From an uncultured Eubacteriales bacterium (GTDB lineage Bacteria > Bacillota > Clostridia > Oscillospirales > Acutalibacteraceae), in NCBI GenBank assembly GCA_900315605.1, contig OMZU01000001.1, forward strand, positions 1 to 64,000: a DNA stretch of 64,000 nt, in the 5' to 3' direction. The notes under the pieces are model-generated. The model was given only the letters and a program-made list of their open reading frames with translations. It did no database searches and was not told the DNA's origin. Of this stretch, positions 8,926-17,475 are shown one piece after another. The position numbers were made by a program, and so were the translations under genes. Numbering within the stretch: position 1 is the first letter of the stretch; every line of letters starts with the position of its first letter.

Positions 8926-9585
8926 TCAGCCAAGCAAGGGCAGGATATCCTGCGGCGAATCCGCAAAAGCGACCGCACCCTCGCGCTCCATAGGCTCAAC
9001 CGCGCCGTAGCCGTATTTTACGCCGATAAAATCAACTCCGCAGAGCCTCGCGCCCTTTGCGTCAAACCAGGTGTCGCCCAGCATAACAACGCTTTGGCGG
9101 TCATTCTCCATGCTTCCGCCCAAAGCGCGGACAGCATAGGGGATCATGTCCTTTTTGTCCTTGCGGCTGCCGTCCAGATTAGAACCGCACACGGCGTCAA
9201 AGCAGTCCGCAAGTCCCAGGATATCAATTATCTCAACCGCAAAGCCCTCAAATTTTGAGGTGCAAAGCGCGGTTTTCGCGCCTCCTGCCTTTAAAGCGAC
9301 CAAGACCTCTTCGATACCGTCATAGGCGCGGTTCAAAAATTTTCCTTTTTTATTATAATACTGCCTGTACAGCTCGGCTCCACGCTCGGCGGTCTCGGGG
9401 TCAAGCCCCACAAGTCTGATAAAGGTGTCGATCAGCGGCGGTCCGATATACAGCGTGTAATCGTCAAGATCCGGCATTTTTGCGCCGAGTGTGTTTATCG
9501 CGTATTCAAGCGATTTTCTGATGCCCTCCGCACTCTCGCTCACCGTGCCGTCAAGGTCAAAAAGAATGTATTTATACTTAGCCAT
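8926..9585 (-). CDS. HAD-family phosphatase, phosphoglycolate phosphatase-like
   Basis: A 219-residue haloacid-dehalogenase hydrolase. Motif I is FDLDGTVSES (residues 9-18) with the nucleophile Asp, motif II is CTSK, and the closing acidic motif is MLGDTWFDAKGA. The helical cap between motifs I and II places it with phosphoglycolate phosphatase and 5'-nucleotidase-like enzymes. The substrate cannot be told. It overlaps the thioesterase gene by 8 bp, as expected within an operon. Confidence 0.87.
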   Translation of the reverse strand: MAKYKYILFDLDGTVSESAEGIRKSLEYAINTLGAKMPDLDDYTLYIGPPLIDTFIRLVGLDPETAERGAELYRQYYNKKGKFLNRAYDGIEEVLVALKAGGAKTALCTSKFEGFAVEIIDILGLADCFDAVCGSNLDGSRKDKKDMIPYAVRALGGSMENDRQSVVMLGDTWFDAKGARLCGVDFIGVKYGYGAVEPMEREGAVAFADSPQDILPLLG

Positions 9586-9973
9586 CGAGCTTACCGTCCG
9601 CCTTTGCCTGGAATTTTTCAGCGTTCACGCTCACCCTTGTATGCGTTCCGTGAGCGATCTCACCGCAGGGGTCCGAGGCTGAAACGTCAAAACAAAACGA
9701 TCTGCCGTTGTTCTCGGTCAGCACGGCGGTCGCGCTGATCTCCGCACCGATAGGCGTGGGACTGATGTGCTCAATCGAAATCATCGTGCCCACCGTTGTA
9801 AGCTCGTCGCTGCCGAGAATATTCTGCGCAAGCTCCGCTGCGGCGTTTTCCATAAGCGCGACCACAGCAGGCGTTGCAAGCACCATAAGGCTGCCGCTGC
9901 CCATTGCACAAGCAAGGTTTTCCTCCTCGACCCTGAGCTTTTTTGTTAGAGAAAGCTTTTCCAAAATCATCAC
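9578..9973 (-). CDS. Hotdog-fold thioesterase, FlK-like
   Basis: A 131-residue single-domain protein. It carries the hotdog features ATPAVVALMENAAAEL (long helix), TVGTMISIEHISPTPIG and a C-terminal HGTHTRVSV, matching fluoroacetyl-CoA thioesterase-like proteins that hydrolyse acyl-CoA. The true substrate is unknown. The start could be GTG 9973 or ATG 9970; neither has a well-spaced ribosome site. It is the first gene of a four-gene minus-strand operon ending with rsuA. Confidence 0.82.
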   Translation of the reverse strand: MMILEKLSLTKKLRVEEENLACAMGSGSLMVLATPAVVALMENAAAELAQNILGSDELTTVGTMISIEHISPTPIGAEISATAVLTENNGRSFCFDVSASDPCGEIAHGTHTRVSVNAEKFQAKADGKLDG

Positions 9974-10204
9974 CCCAAAATATAATCTGTAATAATGATA
10001 CTATATTCAAAGCAAAATAGCAAGGATAAAACTGTTTATCTACGTAAATCAGTTTTATATTATTCGAGTTTCTCATAACGTTGTATGGGGATCATTGTTT
10101 GTGCGACCTAAATCCATTCCGTTTCCTCAAAATAACATAATGGATTCAGAAAATCGGAAAACCGCCTGCAAAAGCAAGCGGTTTTATAATTTATATAATG
10201 TATT

Positions 10205-10816
10205 TTATGTTCTTTGAACAGGAATAAATTCTTCCAGTTGGTCGGCGATGTCATATGGTTTTGACACAGGACATTTATATTTAGCTTCCGCACTTTCAAT
10301 ATATACATTTTCGCTGTCAACCTTAAGATTTGTAATCTGATTAAATGTTAGATTGAAAGGCATTTTCTGAACACACGTACGAGAACAGCCCTGTCCGTAT
10401 ATCCCGCTTTCTGTTACGCATAAATACGATGAGCGAACATTATTAGCCTTGATTGTCATGATTATAATAATAAAAGCGTCTGTTATTGCTGCAATAATTA
10501 ATAATATCCTTACAAAATCTCTTTCGGAGCTATATAAAGATTTCCGGAATATTTCATCAGTAAAAATTGATACGCTGACCTCTACTGCAAAAAATACAGT
10601 AAAAAGGAAAATCAAAAAAATGTACCTTCCAAAAACTCCTGTCGAACTTTTTGCCCGATATATAATATTTGAATTATAATTATCCTTGCCGACTTGTGAA
10701 TGATTGGACTCCAACTTTATTTTACCGTCTGTGTTATTTTCGCTCTGATTCTTTCCGCATTTTGGGCAAAACAAATCATTATCTCCGATTTCTGATCCGC
10801 AAAATTTACAATACAT
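10205..10816 (-). CDS. Zinc-ribbon membrane protein
   Basis: A 203-residue protein beginning with a zinc ribbon (YCKFCGSEIG and FCPKCGKN, two CxxC knuckles within the first 22 residues). Two membrane spans follow (about 60-80 and 100-120), then a soluble C-terminal region that looks like a PH-like fold. No enzyme motif is seen. GGAGGAG precedes the ATG. It is divergent from an XRE repressor gene and has a near-consensus promoter flanked by palindromes, so the neighbouring regulator probably represses it. Confidence 0.72.
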   Translation of the reverse strand: MYCKFCGSEIGDNDLFCPKCGKNQSENNTDGKIKLESNHSQVGKDNYNSNIIYRAKSSTGVFGRYIFLIFLFTVFFAVEVSVSIFTDEIFRKSLYSSERDFVRILLIIAAITDAFIIIIMTIKANNVRSSYLCVTESGIYGQGCSRTCVQKMPFNLTFNQITNLKVDSENVYIESAEAKYKCPVSKPYDIADQLEEFIPVQRT

Positions 10817-10848
10817 TAAATCTCCTCCTGAAAAGAATAATACAGTTT

Positions 10849-10864
10849 AGTACTTATAAGTACT
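10849..10864. promoter_or_regulatory. Palindromic operator 1 of the XRE regulator
   Basis: A perfect 16-bp palindrome, AGTACTTATAAGTACT, lies just downstream of the expected transcription start of the zinc-ribbon gene. The AGTA...TACT arms recur in the second site at 10901. Confidence 0.65.
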
Positions 10865-10872
10865 GTCATGCA

Positions 10873-10901
10873 ATTATATCATTTATTTATGCTAAAGTCA
10901 A
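10873..10901 (-). promoter_or_regulatory. Sigma-A promoter of the zinc-ribbon gene
   Basis: On the minus strand TTGACT and a perfect TATAAT are separated by 17 bases. One palindrome lies just before the -35 box and the other at the start of the transcript, a classic repression layout. Confidence 0.75.
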
Positions 10902-10920
10902 TAGTATTAATAAGTACTAT
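10901..10920. promoter_or_regulatory. Palindromic operator 2 of the XRE regulator
   Basis: The 20-bp near-palindrome ATAGTATTAATAAGTACTAT (8 of 10 arm positions pair) lies directly upstream of the repressor's ribosome site. It abuts the -35 box of the divergent promoter, so it could control both genes. Confidence 0.6.
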
Positions 10921-10932
10921 TGAGGTGGTTTT

Positions 10933-11145
10933 ATGTATTTTAGAAGATTGCGTGATTTGCGTGAAGATCATGATTTAAAGCAAGCTGAGATTGCAGAACA
11001 CCTTGGGATCGCTCAAACAGTTTATTCCCGATACGAAAGAGGATTTCAAACCATACCGGTTGAGCATTTGATCAAGCTGTCATTGCTTTACAAGGTTTCA
11101 ACCGATTATATTTTGGGATTGACCGACAACGCCGAACCAAATTAA
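10933..11145 (+). CDS. Small XRE-family repressor
   Basis: A 70-residue protein that is almost entirely one Cro/CI helix-turn-helix: LRDLREDHDLKQAEIAEHLG, then QTVYSRYERG as the recognition region, then a C-terminal YILGLTD. GAGGTGG precedes the ATG. It is divergent from the zinc-ribbon gene, and two palindromes with the same arms lie between them, so it most likely represses both. The last two bases of its stop codon are the first two bases of a palindromic repeat element, which may have trimmed its C-terminus. Confidence 0.85.
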   Translation: MYFRRLRDLREDHDLKQAEIAEHLGIAQTVYSRYERGFQTIPVEHLIKLSLLYKVSTDYILGLTDNAEPN

Positions 11146-11308
11146 GGCAACACCGCACAATTCATGGCGCACGCCTTGCTTGCATATTTTTCCGTCAGAC
11201 TGCCCAAAAATCAGTATTCATACGTCAGTATGCACACTGATTATTTGTACATTCTGACGAAAAATCTGACTACGCAATCCGCGCACCAGAATTATGCGGT
11301 ATTGCCTT
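11144..11308. repeat. MITE-like palindromic element, full copy A
   Basis: A 165-bp element with terminal inverted repeats AAGGCAACACCGCA and TGCGGTATTGCCTT and an inner, imperfectly palindromic body. Its right half is the near-exact reverse complement of the left half of the copy at 58357-58520. It carries no ORF. It starts on the xre stop codon and ends just before the ychF promoter. Confidence 0.82.
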
Positions 11309-11329
11309 AAAAATAATTGCGCCAAAACA

Positions 11330-11358
11330 TTGATAACACCCCAAAAAAATGATATAAT
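11330..11358 (+). promoter_or_regulatory. Sigma-A promoter of ychF
   Basis: TTGATA and a perfect TATAAT are separated by 17 bases, about 35 bases before the ychF start. Confidence 0.75.
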
Positions 11359-11394
11359 GGATTCGTTATGATGACATAAAGGAGATCAAGATAC

Positions 11395-12489
11395 ATGAAA
11401 TTAGGAATCGTTGGACTTCCAAACGTTGGAAAAAGCACGCTTTTTAATGCTATTACAAACGCCGGGGCGCAGAGCGCGAACTATCCGTTTTGCACGATCG
11501 AGCCAAACGTCGGCGTTGTTGCCGTGCCGGACAAGCGGCTTGACAAGCTTGCCGAGATGTACGACCCGGACAAATACACCCCTGCCTCGATCGAGTTTGT
11601 AGACATTGCCGGCTTGGTCAAGGGCGCGTCAAAGGGCGAGGGCTTGGGCAACAAGTTTCTTTCAAACATCCGCGAATGTGACGCGATAGTTCACGTTGTT
11701 CGCTGCTTTGAGAACGACGACATCATCCACGTTGAGGGCAGCATTGACCCTGCGCGCGATATTGAGACGATAAATCTTGAGCTGATTTTGTCGGACGTTG
11801 AAATGATGGAGCGCAGGATCGACAAAACCAAAAAGATGCTAAAGGGCGACAAAAAATATCAAAAGGATATTGAGTTTTATGAGCGCGTGCTCGCCGCTCT
11901 TGAGGAGGGCAAGCCCGCAAGAAGCGTTGAATGCGACGAGGAAGAAAAGGCGTTGCTGTCCGAGGTCGCTCTTCTGACCAACAAGCCGGTCATTTACGCT
12001 GCTAATATGAGCGAGGACGATTTTTCAAACGGCATCGAAAGCAACGAGGGCTACAAAAAGGTTCAGGAGATCGCCGCAGAGGAAAACTCCGGTGTTCTTC
12101 CGATTTGCGCCCAGATCGAAGAAGAGATCGTTGAAATGGACAAGGAAGAAAAGGAATTGTTCCTTGCCGACATGGGACTGGACGAAAGCGGCTTGGACAG
12201 ACTCATCAAGGAATGTTACTCTCTGCTCGGGCTTATTTCTTACCTGACCGCCGGCAAGCAGGAGGTCAGAGCCTGGACGATCAAAAACGGCACCAAGGCT
12301 CCCCAGGCTGCCGGAAAGATCCACACCGACTTTGAGCGCGGCTTTATTCGCGCTGAGGTTATTGCCTACGACGACCTTATTGCCTGCGGAAGCATGGCAG
12401 CCGCAAAGGAAAAGGGTCTTGTTCGCAGCGAGGGCAAGGAATATGTTATGAAGGACGGAGACGTTGTTCTGTTCCGCTTTAACGTATAA
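11395..12489 (+). CDS. ychF: Obg-like GTPase/ATPase YchF
   Basis: A 364-residue YchF/OLA1 protein. Motifs are G1 GLPNVGKST (residues 7-15), G3 DIAGLVKGASKGEGLG, an unusual nucleotide-specificity region (NMSE) that favours ATP, a coiled-coil insertion and a C-terminal TGS domain ending FRFNV. It binds ribosomes and is linked to stress and redox responses. AAGGAG lies before the ATG. It is a single-gene unit with its own promoter and a strong terminator. Confidence 0.96.
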   Translation: MKLGIVGLPNVGKSTLFNAITNAGAQSANYPFCTIEPNVGVVAVPDKRLDKLAEMYDPDKYTPASIEFVDIAGLVKGASKGEGLGNKFLSNIRECDAIVHVVRCFENDDIIHVEGSIDPARDIETINLELILSDVEMMERRIDKTKKMLKGDKKYQKDIEFYERVLAALEEGKPARSVECDEEEKALLSEVALLTNKPVIYAANMSEDDFSNGIESNEGYKKVQEIAAEENSGVLPICAQIEEEIVEMDKEEKELFLADMGLDESGLDRLIKECYSLLGLISYLTAGKQEVRAWTIKNGTKAPQAAGKIHTDFERGFIRAEVIAYDDLIACGSMAAAKEKGLVRSEGKEYVMKDGDVVLFRFNV

Positions 12490-12520
12490 TTTATAACGTA
12501 TAATCAAAAAATCTGAAAAT

Positions 12521-12572
12521 AAAACCGCGCGATACCTTCAACGCCTTGTTGAGTGTATCGCGCGGTTTTTTG
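12521..12572. terminator. Terminator of ychF
   Basis: A 13-15 bp stem (AACCGCGCGATAC paired with GTATCGCGCGGTT) is followed by TTTTTT. The A-run on its left side would also let it act on the minus strand. Confidence 0.85.
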
Positions 12573-12574
12573 GG

Positions 12575-12607
12575 TAAAACGAGGGCTGCCGCGTTTTGCG
12601 GCAGCCC
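12575..12607 (-). terminator. Terminator of the large X25 dockerin gene
   Basis: A 10-bp stem GGGCTGCCGC / GCGGCAGCCC (12583-12592, 12598-12607) is followed on the minus strand by TCGTTTTA. A diverged copy of the same hairpin ends the paralogous gene at 16050. Confidence 0.75.
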
Positions 12608-12629
12608 CTGATAAGCTAATTATTGTATC

Positions 12630-15600
12630 TTAGTTGGCAGGAATGATTTCAATGCAGAATTTTGCGCCCTGCTTTGTAGTATAGCTGAAATCGGTGAGGT
12701 CAAGAGTTACCACAACGATCGCAAGGTCATCTTCAACCTCAAACCTGATGTTGTCTGCGTTGATTACAGCGTCAGCCCACTCGCCGGGAGTGTAGATCAC
12801 GCCCTGAGGGATTCCCCAGTTGTTGCCCCATGAATCGTTGGCGGCAAACTTGATTGAATAGTTCATTTCGCTTTCGATATTTTCAAAGCGAATCTGGTAA
12901 ACGTCGTTCGCGATTTTGGTCATGTGGTTCTCGGCAGCACCGGGGTTCCATTCAATACCGTTGAGCCAAGGCTCGGAGCCGGAGCCTGCGACAGTTATCG
13001 AATCGATCACAAGGTCCGTGATAAGCTCAACGCCCTCACCTGTAACGCCGATCTCCTTTGTTTCGGGATCGAATGTAACCGTGATGTCGCAGTCCATCCT
13101 GTTGTAGAAAGCAACGTTAGCTGATGTTCCGTCAACACCGTACCAAACGATGTCGCCGCCCTCAGCAGGAATGCCTACGATCTTGAGCTGCATTTCTTCA
13201 TCCGAAGCCGCTGCGTCTTTGAATGTGAACGAATATGTTCCGTCCTCGTTTTGGGTCATAACGTTGCCTGTCTCAACAGAAGAGCTCCAGAAGTATGACG
13301 TGAGATTCTCTGTGCCTGCAACAACATAGGTGTAATTTTTGACAGGCTCAACAATGATATTGATTTTTGCGCCTTCCTTTGTTGCATAAACAAAGTTTGT
13401 AAGGTCAAGCACGATGGTTACGTTTGATTTTTCTTCAAGGTCAAACTTTATATTGCTTCCGTTAAATTTGGAGTCAAAATATGTGCCGAACTCAAATTCC
13501 GTATCATCTGCAATACCCCAGTTAGCGTTCCATGAGCCATTAACTGCAAACTTGAACTCATAGCCCATCTCCTCGGGAAGATTCTCATACTTGATGCTGT
13601 ACACCTTGGGAGCTACCATTGGAACGATGTTTGCCATGGCTGAAGGATCCCATGAAACACCATTGAGCCAGCTTCCCTTGCTTTCGTCGGCTGCGCCTGC
13701 AATGATGATGTTGTTGATAACAAGATCTGTTATCATCTCAACGCCGTCGCCCGAAACCGTGATCTTATTTGTTGCGGGATCGAATGAGATTTTGACGTCG
13801 GATACTTCTGTGACCTTGAACGCTATGTTTTGACCGTTTTCGTCGCCGATCCACACAGGATTGCCGCCCTGCTTGTTGGCAACGATCTTGATCTGCATTT
13901 CTTCGTTGAGCACGTCAACGCCCGGGAATGTAAAGCTGTAAACGTCGCCGTCCTCTTCAAGCACATTGCCTGTATCGGGCGAGCCCGACCAGTTGTAGCC
14001 AGTAAGATTTGCCGAGCCTGCAACAACATAAACCGGCTCGCTGGGCGTAACGCTGATCGTGATGACCGCACCGCTCTTGGTTGCATAATCAAAATCTGTA
14101 AGGTCGAGCGTAAGCGTTACGTCGGATTCTTCGTCAAGGTCGAATGAAACGTTTTGACTTCCGTTGTATACGGCGTTGATCGGAGCGTTTATTGCAACGT
14201 CGGTCTCTTCGTCAACACCCCAGTTTGCATTCCAGTCGCCGTTAGCCGCGAACTTGAACTCGTAGCCCATTTCCTCGGGAAGCTTGTTGAAGGTGATGCT
14301 GTAAACGTTCGGAGAAACCTCCTCACAAAGATTTGCGTCCTCTCCGGGAGCCCATGAAACGCCGTTGAGCCAGTTGCCCTTGGCTTCGTCAGCCTTGCCT
14401 GCAACTCGCATAGCGTCAATTTTGAGCTCGGTTATCATCTCAACTCCGTCGCCCGAAACCGTGACAATGCGTGTTGCCGGATCAAATGTGATCGTAACAT
14501 CTGTTTCCTTTGTGACCTTAAAGCAGATATTCTGATCGTTTTCGTCGCCGTACCAAGACTGATGTGTGCCTATGTTTTCAACGACCTTGATTTGCATTTC
14601 TTCGTCGATCACGTCAACGTTCTCAAATGTATAGCAGTAAACGCTGCCGTCCATTTCAAGCACATGACCTGTATCCGGCGAGCCCGACCAATTGAAGCCG
14701 GTAAGATTTGGTGTGCCCGCAACAACATATGTCGGCATAATGACCGGAAGCGCGGGTTCAACGTCGATCGTTACCTTCGCGCCAGATTTTGTAGCAAAAT
14801 CAAAGCCGGTAAGGTCAAGGGTGATCGTTACGTTAGAATCCTCTTCAAGGTCAAAGATAAAGTTTTTAGCGTTGAAGCTCGCGTCAAACGGAGTATTCAA
14901 AACCATCTCTGTGTTGTCGCCGCGACCCCAGTTGGCGTTCCGGTTGCCGTTAGCCGCAAACTTGAACTCATAACCCATTTCTTCGGGAAGGTTATAGAAG
15001 GTGATCCTGTAAACATCCGGCAAAACCTCAGCCATAAGGTTTTCGTCTGCCGCAGTATTCCATGAGATACCGTTGAGCCAGGTTCCCTTATTAATGTCAG
15101 CGGCACCTACAATGCGCATTGAGTCGATTAAAAAAATATCCGAATCCTCATAAACGCTTTGTCCCGAAACCGATATCTTCTTTGTTGCCGGATCAAAGGT
15201 GATCGTTATGTCGCAGGCTTCCTTTAGCTTTATGCCAATGTTATGTCCGTTTTCGTCGCCGATCCACTCCGGATCACTGCCCTCTTTGTTGGCAACGATC
15301 TTGAACTGCATTTCTTCGTCGATCACATTAACGTTTTTGAAGGTGAAGCTGTAAACGTCGCCGTCCTTTTCAAGCACATTGCCTGTATCCGGTGAGCCCG
15401 ACCAGTTGTAGCCTGTAAGGTTTTCGGTACCTGCAACAACATATACGGTATCCTCAACAGTAGCAGGCTGCTTGTTAAAGCCGTCAACAAGCTCTGCAAG
15501 ATAGTACTGTATCATTGTGGCGTCGTTTACGGTCACATCGCCGTCGTCATCAACGTCGGCAACAAATTTTTGTGCGTCGTTAAGGGTTGCAAGCTCGGCA

Positions 15601-15785
15601 AGATAATACTGGATCAGCGTCGCGTCGTTTACGGTAACTTCTCCGTCGCCGTCAACGTCGCCGATCACAGTCGGTGAAGCGTCTCCCTCTGCCGCGCTTG
15701 CCGAGAACGGCACTATTGAAAATACGCCGAAAATCATTGCAAGCGTAAGGCAAACAGCGACAAGCTTTGATAGCTTTGTTTTCAT
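12630..15785 (-). CDS. Secreted dockerin protein with eight X25-like starch-binding modules
   Basis: A 1051-residue protein. A signal peptide (1-31) is followed at once by a type I dockerin (about 38-100, two calcium loops of the form DVDGDGEVTVNDAT). Then come four repeats of about 234 residues, each a pair of modules. Module A starts YVVAGT.NLTGYNWSGSPDT. Module B starts near IVGAAD..KG.WLNG and ends GYEFKFAANG.WNANWG. The W...NWG and F(D)P.TK.I.VSG patterns match X25 modules found in pullulanases. No catalytic domain is present. It should be exported, plugged into a cohesin scaffold and bind alpha-glucan; binding is inference. It has its own promoter, with GGGAGG before the ATG. Confidence 0.85.
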   Translation of the reverse strand: MKTKLSKLVAVCLTLAMIFGVFSIVPFSASAAEGDASPTVIGDVDGDGEVTVNDATLIQYYLAELATLNDAQKFVADVDDDGDVTVNDATMIQYYLAELVDGFNKQPATVEDTVYVVAGTENLTGYNWSGSPDTGNVLEKDGDVYSFTFKNVNVIDEEMQFKIVANKEGSDPEWIGDENGHNIGIKLKEACDITITFDPATKKISVSGQSVYEDSDIFLIDSMRIVGAADINKGTWLNGISWNTAADENLMAEVLPDVYRITFYNLPEEMGYEFKFAANGNRNANWGRGDNTEMVLNTPFDASFNAKNFIFDLEEDSNVTITLDLTGFDFATKSGAKVTIDVEPALPVIMPTYVVAGTPNLTGFNWSGSPDTGHVLEMDGSVYCYTFENVDVIDEEMQIKVVENIGTHQSWYGDENDQNICFKVTKETDVTITFDPATRIVTVSGDGVEMITELKIDAMRVAGKADEAKGNWLNGVSWAPGEDANLCEEVSPNVYSITFNKLPEEMGYEFKFAANGDWNANWGVDEETDVAINAPINAVYNGSQNVSFDLDEESDVTLTLDLTDFDYATKSGAVITISVTPSEPVYVVAGSANLTGYNWSGSPDTGNVLEEDGDVYSFTFPGVDVLNEEMQIKIVANKQGGNPVWIGDENGQNIAFKVTEVSDVKISFDPATNKITVSGDGVEMITDLVINNIIIAGAADESKGSWLNGVSWDPSAMANIVPMVAPKVYSIKYENLPEEMGYEFKFAVNGSWNANWGIADDTEFEFGTYFDSKFNGSNIKFDLEEKSNVTIVLDLTNFVYATKEGAKINIIVEPVKNYTYVVAGTENLTSYFWSSSVETGNVMTQNEDGTYSFTFKDAAASDEEMQLKIVGIPAEGGDIVWYGVDGTSANVAFYNRMDCDITVTFDPETKEIGVTGEGVELITDLVIDSITVAGSGSEPWLNGIEWNPGAAENHMTKIANDVYQIRFENIESEMNYSIKFAANDSWGNNWGIPQGVIYTPGEWADAVINADNIRFEVEDDLAIVVVTLDLTDFSYTTKQGAKFCIEIIPAN

Positions 15786-15815
15786 GTTTAAAATTCCTCC
15801 CTAAATTCTTTTACT

Positions 15816-15852
15816 AAGGCAGCTCTGCGCAAACAAGGTTTGCCGTGCTGCT
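15816..15852. repeat. Leader hairpin of the X25 dockerin gene, possible element remnant
   Basis: GCAGC...GCTGC outer arms and GCAAAC/GGTTTGC inner arms form a hairpin in the 5' leader. It begins AAGGCAGC at 15813, like the ends of the palindromic elements, so it may be a decayed copy. Confidence 0.4.
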
Positions 15853-15866
15853 GCAAAGTACTTCTC

Positions 15867-15895
15867 ATTTTAATTTATAAAAGCACAAATATCAA
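15867..15895 (-). promoter_or_regulatory. Sigma-A promoter of the large X25 dockerin gene
   Basis: On the minus strand TTGATA and TAAAAT are separated by 17 bases, giving a leader of about 75 bases that contains the hairpin at 15816-15852. Confidence 0.6.
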
Positions 15896-15985
15896 TATGA
15901 ACATACACAAATTCACTATAAATCTGCAAATAATCGCGCCAAAAAATAGTGCAACACTACAAATAACACTCAATAAACAAAGCGA

Positions 15986-16007
15986 GGCTGCCGCAACTGC
16001 GACAGCC
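15986..16007 (-). terminator. Terminator of the small X25 dockerin gene
   Basis: The stem GGCTGCCGC / GCGACAGCC is followed on the minus strand by TCGCTTTGTTT. It is homologous to the hairpin at 12583, suggesting that the paralogous genes were duplicated together with their terminator. Confidence 0.65.
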
Positions 16008-16049
16008 CCTGATTATGATTATGATTTAAAATTATTATCCGCCGGATAA

Positions 16050-17084
16050 TCAGTTTGCAGGAATGATATCGATGCAGAACCTTGCACCCTGCTTTGTAGA
16101 ATAATCAAATTGTCTGAGATCAAAGGTAACTACAACCCTTGCCAAATCATCGTCAACGTCAAATCTGATGTTCTCTGCATTCATTTCAGCGTCAGCCCAT
16201 TCGCCCGGAGTGTATCTTACACCCTTAGGAATGCCCCAGTTATTGCTCCATGAATCGTTTGCGGCAAACTTGATCTCATAGTTGATATCTTCTTTGACGT
16301 TATTATATGCAATGCGGTAAAGACCGGGTTCGATCTCTGTCATGTGGTTTGCAGCTGCGGTCTGATCCCATGCGATACCGTTGAGCCACGGAGATGAGCC
16401 TGAGCCTACCGCTGTGATAGAAGTAACATTAAGACCGGTGATCGGCTCTACGCCGTTGCCCGAAGCACTGAGCTTCTTTGTTTTAGGATCAAAGGTCACT
16501 GTAACGTCGCCGTCCATCGTGTGACGGAAGCTGTAGTTAGCTGATGTTCCGTCTGCTCCGAACCATACAAGGTCGCCGCCCTCAACCGGGATACCGACAA
16601 CCTTGAACTGCATTTCGTCGTCGGAAGCCATTACGTCCTTGAATGTAAGAGAATATGTTCCGTTAGTGTTTTTGGTCATAACGTTGCCGGTCTGAGTCGA
16701 AGCAACCCAATCGTAGGCTGTAAGGTTCAGTGTGCCTGCAACAACATATGAATATTCGATCTGCTGACCCGGCTGCTTGGTAAAGCCGTCAATAAGCTCT
16801 GCAAGATAATACTGGATCATTGTTGCGTCGTGGATGGTAACTTCGCCGTCATCATCAACGTCTGCCACAAACTTTTGAGCGTCGTTGATCTCTGCAAGCT
16901 CTGCGAGATAGTACTGCAAAAGTGTTGCGTCGTGGATAGTAACTTCGCCGTCGCCGTCAACGTCGCCGATTATTGTCGGCGAAACCTCTGCCGCGCTAAC
17001 CGCGAACGGTGCTGCTGAGAATGTGCCGAACGCCATTGTCATAGTCAGGCAGCCGGCAACAAGCTTTGAAAACTTTGCTTTCAT
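16050..17084 (-). CDS. Secreted dockerin protein with one X25-like module pair
   Basis: A 344-residue short paralogue of the 1051-residue neighbour. It has a signal peptide (1-31), an N-terminal dockerin (about 35-98, DVDGDGEVTIHDAT), then one A module (YVVAGTLNLTAYDWVAS) and one B module (WLNGIAWDQTAAANHM ... IKFAANDSWSNNWGIP). Its module pair is closest to the last pair of the large protein, which shares the distinctive GVRYTPGEWADA and KQGARFCI.IIPAN ending. That suggests derivation by loss or amplification of repeats. It is probably an alpha-glucan-binding subunit of a dockerin-assembled complex. AGGAGG precedes the ATG. Its transcript leader includes a palindromic repeat element. Confidence 0.83.
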   Translation of the reverse strand: MKAKFSKLVAGCLTMTMAFGTFSAAPFAVSAAEVSPTIIGDVDGDGEVTIHDATLLQYYLAELAEINDAQKFVADVDDDGEVTIHDATMIQYYLAELIDGFTKQPGQQIEYSYVVAGTLNLTAYDWVASTQTGNVMTKNTNGTYSLTFKDVMASDDEMQFKVVGIPVEGGDLVWFGADGTSANYSFRHTMDGDVTVTFDPKTKKLSASGNGVEPITGLNVTSITAVGSGSSPWLNGIAWDQTAAANHMTEIEPGLYRIAYNNVKEDINYEIKFAANDSWSNNWGIPKGVRYTPGEWADAEMNAENIRFDVDDDLARVVVTFDLRQFDYSTKQGARFCIDIIPAN

Positions 17085-17113
17085 GGTTAATTTCCTCCTA
17101 AAAATACATGTTC

Positions 17114-17272
17114 AAGGCAGCACCGCTCAGCCGGCGGCACAAGCCTTGATTGAGTTTTTTCGTCTTTTTGTTCCAAAACTCTCGGCAAGGCGTCAAACTC
17201 TCGCCTCGGTTTTTTAAATTGACGAAAAAATCACAGCGCAATCCGCACTTCTGAATTTTGCGGTATTGCCTT
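17114..17272. repeat. MITE-like palindromic element, copy C (in a 5' leader)
   Basis: A 159-bp element beginning AAGGCAGCACCGC and ending TGCGGTATTGCCTT. Its right part (GACGAAAAA...GCGCAATCCGCAC) matches copy A, while the centre differs. It lies entirely between a promoter and the dockerin gene it serves, so it is transcribed. The remaining bases up to 17475 are AT-rich and show no other gene. Confidence 0.7.
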
Positions 17273-17283
17273 AATCACTTTTT

Positions 17284-17312
17284 ATTTTAATGTATAATAA
17301 CTTAAATGTCAA
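17284..17312 (-). promoter_or_regulatory. Sigma-A promoter of the small X25 dockerin gene
   Basis: On the minus strand a perfect TTGACA and TAAAAT are separated by 17 bases. The leader would be about 190 bases and carries repeat copy C. Confidence 0.7.
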
Positions 17313-17475
17313 TATAATTACGCGCAGTTATCGCTTAATTCCTTCATTAATTTTGTGATTTTCGGAAATATCCGACGTCAGCCTTTTGACAGCCGAACGC
17401 TGCACAAAACAATAGTTTGTAACAAATATTTTTCTTTGCAATAATATGTAATGTAGACGAAAGGAGGCAAACGAT

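Noticed and set aside
10086..10115. GTATGGGGATCATTG...GTGCGACC, faintly like the GTAGGG/CGCACCC elements.
   Set aside because: Only a few bases match and the fold-back partner is missing.
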